Assembly (NCBI RefSeq): GCF_001292625.1
Contig: NZ_LAJH01000009.1
Coordinates: 806,001 to 870,000 of the forward strand
DNA from: Shimia sp. SK013
GTDB lineage: Bacteria > Pseudomonadota > Alphaproteobacteria > Rhodobacterales > Rhodobacteraceae
Reading direction: 5' to 3'
DNA length: 64,000 bases
The notes beneath the pieces are model-generated. The model worked only from the letters and a program-made list of their open reading frames with translations. It was not told where the DNA came from and searched no databases. Made by a program: the position numbers and the translations under genes. Positions 61,324 to 64,000 of this stretch are shown here, one piece after another. Positions within the stretch are counted from its first letter, which is position 1, and the number at the start of each line of letters is the position of its first letter.

Positions 61324-63291
61324 CTAATTGCGTCGCGGCCGACCGCCTCTGGTGAAATCAATCGTGTCTCTCAGTGCATCAAGTGCTGCGCGTTCATCCT
61401 TGTCTATCGAGGCGCCATTGTCCCCTACGGCGTAGTCCGCGTTGTCCTCCTGACGGCTGAGCAACGCGTTATTTCTGGCTTCCGCGGCCTGCCCCAACCG
61501 CCAGGTCACAGCCTCATCAGCCACGCCTTGAAGGTCTTCTTCGGCTTCCGCGATTTCCGCAGTCAGCCCCCGTTCGGTCTTAAGCTTCGCCAACTCTTCG
61601 GTCAGCGTCAAACGCGCAAGCTCCATATCTCCGGGATTTCGCACCGCGGGGGTGATGGCCACATAGGGTTGGCGCAGCAGGTTTTCAACTGCCTCATGCC
61701 CCAAAGCGGCTTCAACAGCCGCCCTTGGGTCAGGAGAGTTGGCATTGCGCATCAAAACGTCACGTATCCGCGCAGTGTCATCGCTCAGGCAATCCATCGT
61801 TTCTATGGCGTAATCAAAATCATCCAGCACCTCCGGCGTGACTAGGGCCACTGCCAAAACAACCGCCTCTCGCACGCGGTGCTCCACTGCGCCCTGCCCA
61901 CCTGCAAGCATCGACGCTTTGGTGTGCTCCTGCACAATCGGTCCGGTTTTCCAGCGACCGCCATCACGCTTGAACGTGCGCCCACCGCCACCGCTGTTGT
62001 TGCGCTGCCCGCGAAACAACTGCCAGCGCAGGTCTTTAATGGCATCACCATAATGTTGCCGGATCGACGGATCTTTGATCAGCTTGATCTTTTCGCGCAG
62101 CGTCTTGTCCAGCGCGGCTTTGCGCTCGGGACTGTCAAACACCTTGCCTTCGATCTCGCGCCGCCACAGCAGGCTCACCATCGGTACGGCCTGATCCAGG
62201 ACTTTCTGCACCGCACTTGGGCCTTTCGCGCGAATAAGATCATCAGGGTCTTGCCCTTCAGGCATAACCGCAAAGCGCAGCGATTTCCCTGCCTCCAGCA
62301 GCGGCAAGGCAAGGTCAACAACCCGCATCGCCGCGCGAATACCCGCCTTGTCGCCATCAAGCGCAATGATCGGCTCATCGGAAATGCGCCACAAAAGCTG
62401 CAACTGGTTGTCCGTCACCGCCGTGCCCAGCGGCGCAACCGATGCGCCAAAACCGGCTTCGGCCAAGGCAATCACATCCATGTAGCCTTCTGCCACGACC
62501 AACGGCTGGCCCTTGCCCGCCGCTTCGCGCGCGGGTCCGTGGTGATAAAGGTTGCGCCCCTTGTCAAACAATTCGGTTTCCGGCGAGTTCAGGTATTTCG
62601 CGTTGTCATTGGGATCCATCGCCCGGCCCCCAAAGGCCACGCAGCGTCCGCGCGCGTCGCGGATCGGAAACATAATGCGATTGCGAAAAACATCATACGG
62701 CTTGCCACCCTTGCTGGACGGTTTGCCCAACCCTGCGCCGATGATCAGCTCCGGTTCCACGCCTTTGCCCGTCAGGTGATCCCAAAGGCCTTGCCAGCCG
62801 TCCGGCGCAAAACCGATCTCAAACCGGTCCCGCGTCTGTTGCGTCAGCTTGCGTCGATCGAGATAATCCCGCGCCGCGCCGCCTGCCCCGGTGTTCAACA
62901 TCAGGCGATAGTGCTGAACCGCAATCTCCATGACCTCGGCCAACTGCGTGCGTTTGTCGGCCTTTTGTTGCGCTTGCGGGTCACGTTCGGGCATCGGCAT
63001 CCCGGCCTCATCCGCCAGAATACGGATCGCTTCCATAAACCCGACGTTCTCGGTTTCCTGCACAAACCCGATCGCATCACCCTTGGCGTGACAGCCAAAG
63101 CAGTAATAAAATCCTTTGCGGTCATCTACATGAAATGACGCGGTTTTTTCGTGGTGAAACGGACACGGCGCCCACATGTCGCCCTTGCCCTGATTGGACT
63201 TGCGCTGATCCCACATCACCTTGCGCCCCACCACCTGTGTCAGGCTGGTGCGGCTGCGCAGTTCGTCAAGAAATCCGGGAGGCAAGCTCAT
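61324..63291 (-). CDS. dnaG: DNA primase
   Basis: Makes RNA primers for replication. The 655-residue protein shows the zinc motif CPFHHEKTASFHVDDRKGFYYCFGCHAKGDA, the RNA-polymerase core with AEGYMDVIALAEAGFGASVAPLGTA (metal-binding acidic residues) and DGDKAGIRAAMR in the TOPRIM domain. MSLPPGFLDELR is the usual start; upstream ATGs at 63300 and 63303 have no better ribosome site. A perfect DnaA box lies 69 bases upstream. 116 bases separate it from rpoD. Confidence 0.97.
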   Translation of the reverse strand: MSLPPGFLDELRSRTSLTQVVGRKVMWDQRKSNQGKGDMWAPCPFHHEKTASFHVDDRKGFYYCFGCHAKGDAIGFVQETENVGFMEAIRILADEAGMPMPERDPQAQQKADKRTQLAEVMEIAVQHYRLMLNTGAGGAARDYLDRRKLTQQTRDRFEIGFAPDGWQGLWDHLTGKGVEPELIIGAGLGKPSSKGGKPYDVFRNRIMFPIRDARGRCVAFGGRAMDPNDNAKYLNSPETELFDKGRNLYHHGPAREAAGKGQPLVVAEGYMDVIALAEAGFGASVAPLGTAVTDNQLQLLWRISDEPIIALDGDKAGIRAAMRVVDLALPLLEAGKSLRFAVMPEGQDPDDLIRAKGPSAVQKVLDQAVPMVSLLWRREIEGKVFDSPERKAALDKTLREKIKLIKDPSIRQHYGDAIKDLRWQLFRGQRNNSGGGGRTFKRDGGRWKTGPIVQEHTKASMLAGGQGAVEHRVREAVVLAVALVTPEVLDDFDYAIETMDCLSDDTARIRDVLMRNANSPDPRAAVEAALGHEAVENLLRQPYVAITPAVRNPGDMELARLTLTEELAKLKTERGLTAEIAEAEEDLQGVADEAVTWRLGQAAEARNNALLSRQEDNADYAVGDNGASIDKDERAALDALRDTIDFTRGGRPRRN

Positions 63292-63359
63292 AGCAGTCAT
63301 CATAAAGTGCCGACGCGGCCAAAGTCCATAGAACCCGGCCGCGCCTCATATCAGAAACT

Positions 63360-63368
63360 TGTGGATAA
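63360..63368. promoter_or_regulatory. Perfect DnaA box upstream of dnaG
   Basis: TGTGGATAA (reverse complement of TTATCCACA) lies 69-77 bases before the dnaG start, a distance close to that of the box before nrdR. Binding is not shown. Confidence 0.5.
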
Positions 63369-63379
63369 CCGCCCCGCGA

Positions 63380-63727
63380 TCAGCCCTTTTGAATGGCCTG
63401 AATGCGGTCCCAGCTTTCAAGGCATTGCGCCTCGGCTGTTTCGCCAAGATCGACCTTTTTCAGGTCGCGCTTTTTCTGGCTGTAAACAAAATCCACCACC
63501 TGTGGCATGGCCTCGGCCAAACCTTCCGGCCAATCCGGATTGGCTCCCATAACGGTCTCGACCGCTTCGTCTTGCTTGACCTTGTCCAGCCGTGCCTGCT
63601 GCACCGCACCCATGACCTCACCTTGTAGCTTGCACGAGTCCTCTTTCTCACCGGCCATCACTGGCCCCGCCAAAGAAACGCCCAGCGCCAAAGCCGCCGC
63701 ACCGCGTAGAAAAACAGAAACAGTCAT
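63380..63727 (-). CDS. Small secreted hypothetical protein
   Basis: A 115-residue protein with a signal peptide (MTVSVFLRGAAALALGVSLAGPVMA) and a helical, charged mature part with two Cys (EDSCKLQ, EAQCLESW) that may pair. The ATG at 63727 was chosen over 63784 because it gives a proper signal peptide. No family recognised. Transcribed toward dnaG, 88 bases away. Confidence 0.65.
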   Translation of the reverse strand: MTVSVFLRGAAALALGVSLAGPVMAGEKEDSCKLQGEVMGAVQQARLDKVKQDEAVETVMGANPDWPEGLAEAMPQVVDFVYSQKKRDLKKVDLGETAEAQCLESWDRIQAIQKG

Positions 63728-63761
63728 GGGTCGTCCTTCACCTATTACACGCGCAAAAATG

Positions 63762-64000
63762 TCAGCCCGCGCCCCGCGCTGCAACCCCTTTCATCGCAGT
63801 CTCGAGTTCGTGAACCAATGTCACCGCCATCGACCGGAACGCCATGATCTGAAACGTGTTGTCGCCAACGCGCGTGATCGACACCATCAGATGCTGCATC
63901 ATCGTGCGCGCGGTATGGCCGCGCCTGAACGTACTTGCCCGCAAATCCACTGGCACCAATCGCGCGAGCACATCCTCGGCGCCGACGCCTTCCAGTCGAA
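63762..64000 (-). CDS. soxG: Sarcosine oxidase gamma subunit (probable, partial)
   Basis: Only the last ~79 codons are in the window. They read EDVLARLVPVDLR and later FQIMAFRSMAVTLVHELETAM at the end, which resembles the C-terminus of the sarcosine oxidase gamma subunit: a VLARLxPVDLR segment, an RTMMQHLMVSITR stretch and an RSxAxxLxHEL end. The heterotetrameric enzyme demethylates sarcosine to glycine. The rest of a sox cluster would lie to the right, outside the window. Assignment is by motif memory on a short fragment. Confidence 0.6.
   Translation of the reverse strand, partial: RLEGVGAEDVLARLVPVDLRASTFRRGHTARTMMQHLMVSITRVGDNTFQIMAFRSMAVTLVHELETAMKGVAARGAG

Noticed and set aside
61879-63138. 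Long plus-strand open frame antisense to dnaG
   Set aside because: dnaG motifs are clear on the minus strand and the antisense translation is low in structure and without start signals.
1-64000. CRISPR arrays, insertion sequences, prophage or integrase genes
   Set aside because: No regularly spaced repeats, transposase or integrase motifs were seen anywhere in the window.

Overview
The window is chromosomal DNA of an alphaproteobacterium, most likely a marine Rhodobacterales (Roseobacter-type) bacterium. This rests on a nuo operon laced with small accessory genes as in Rhodobacter relatives, on families I associate with this order (DUF5333, DUF5337, DUF6476, DUF6324, MmcB, HlyU), and on a tRNA-His that lacks G-1 and carries A73. 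All calls come from reading the sequence; no database search was run.

Layout. (1) 1-13948, minus strand: nuoA-B-C-D-E-F-G-H-I and the start of nuoJ (complex I). Additional genes are packed between subunits with overlaps or gaps of a few bases: a sulfotransferase between nuoC and nuoD, membrane proteins, two lipoproteins, a DUF3291 protein, a carboxymuconolactone-decarboxylase-like protein, and a helix-hairpin-helix protein whose C-terminal domain is nearly identical to the C-terminal extension of NuoE. (2) 14468-23142, minus: a leucine/isovalerate degradation (liu) operon (liuA, liuB, liuD, liuE, liuC), with two tandem LprI-like secreted proteins, an SNase-like protein and a GST inside it. 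(3) 23308-32419: FAH-family hydrolase, oligoendopeptidase F, flavodoxin-like protein, membrane dipeptidase, Gfo/Idh/MocA oxidoreductase, a KpsS-like protein, heat-shock sigma factor rpoH, and a RluD-type pseudouridine synthase whose start codon overlaps that of a divergent membrane protein.

(4) 32433-41411, minus: a three-gene envelope-signalling cassette made of a LysM/FecR/Ig-like protein, a protein with 15 PKD repeats, and a membrane class III nucleotidyl cyclase. Then tRNA-His. (5) 41816-46639: GNAT, small conserved proteins, MmcB, a 6S-like RNA with a well-placed promoter, two unknown genes, a GFA-family protein, and an SRPBCC-ArsR-SRPBCC operon preceded by two inverted repeats. (6) 46728-55953: riboflavin genes ribE-ribB-ribH with nusB, and ribD-nrdR, split by a plus-strand capsule export island (kpsS, an OPX lipoprotein, kpsC). 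(7) 56187-64000: a candidate small RNA with a strong bidirectional terminator, hlyU, yjbQ, three tandem paralogues of a small unknown secreted family, a YbjN-like protein, rpoD, dnaG, an unknown secreted protein and the 3' end of a probable soxG.

The most unusual points are the sulfotransferase inside the complex I operon, the LysM/FecR-PKD-cyclase cassette, the tandem WCAAA-type secreted family at 57072-58357, the candidate sRNA at 56157, and perfect DnaA boxes at about the same distance upstream of nrdR and dnaG.
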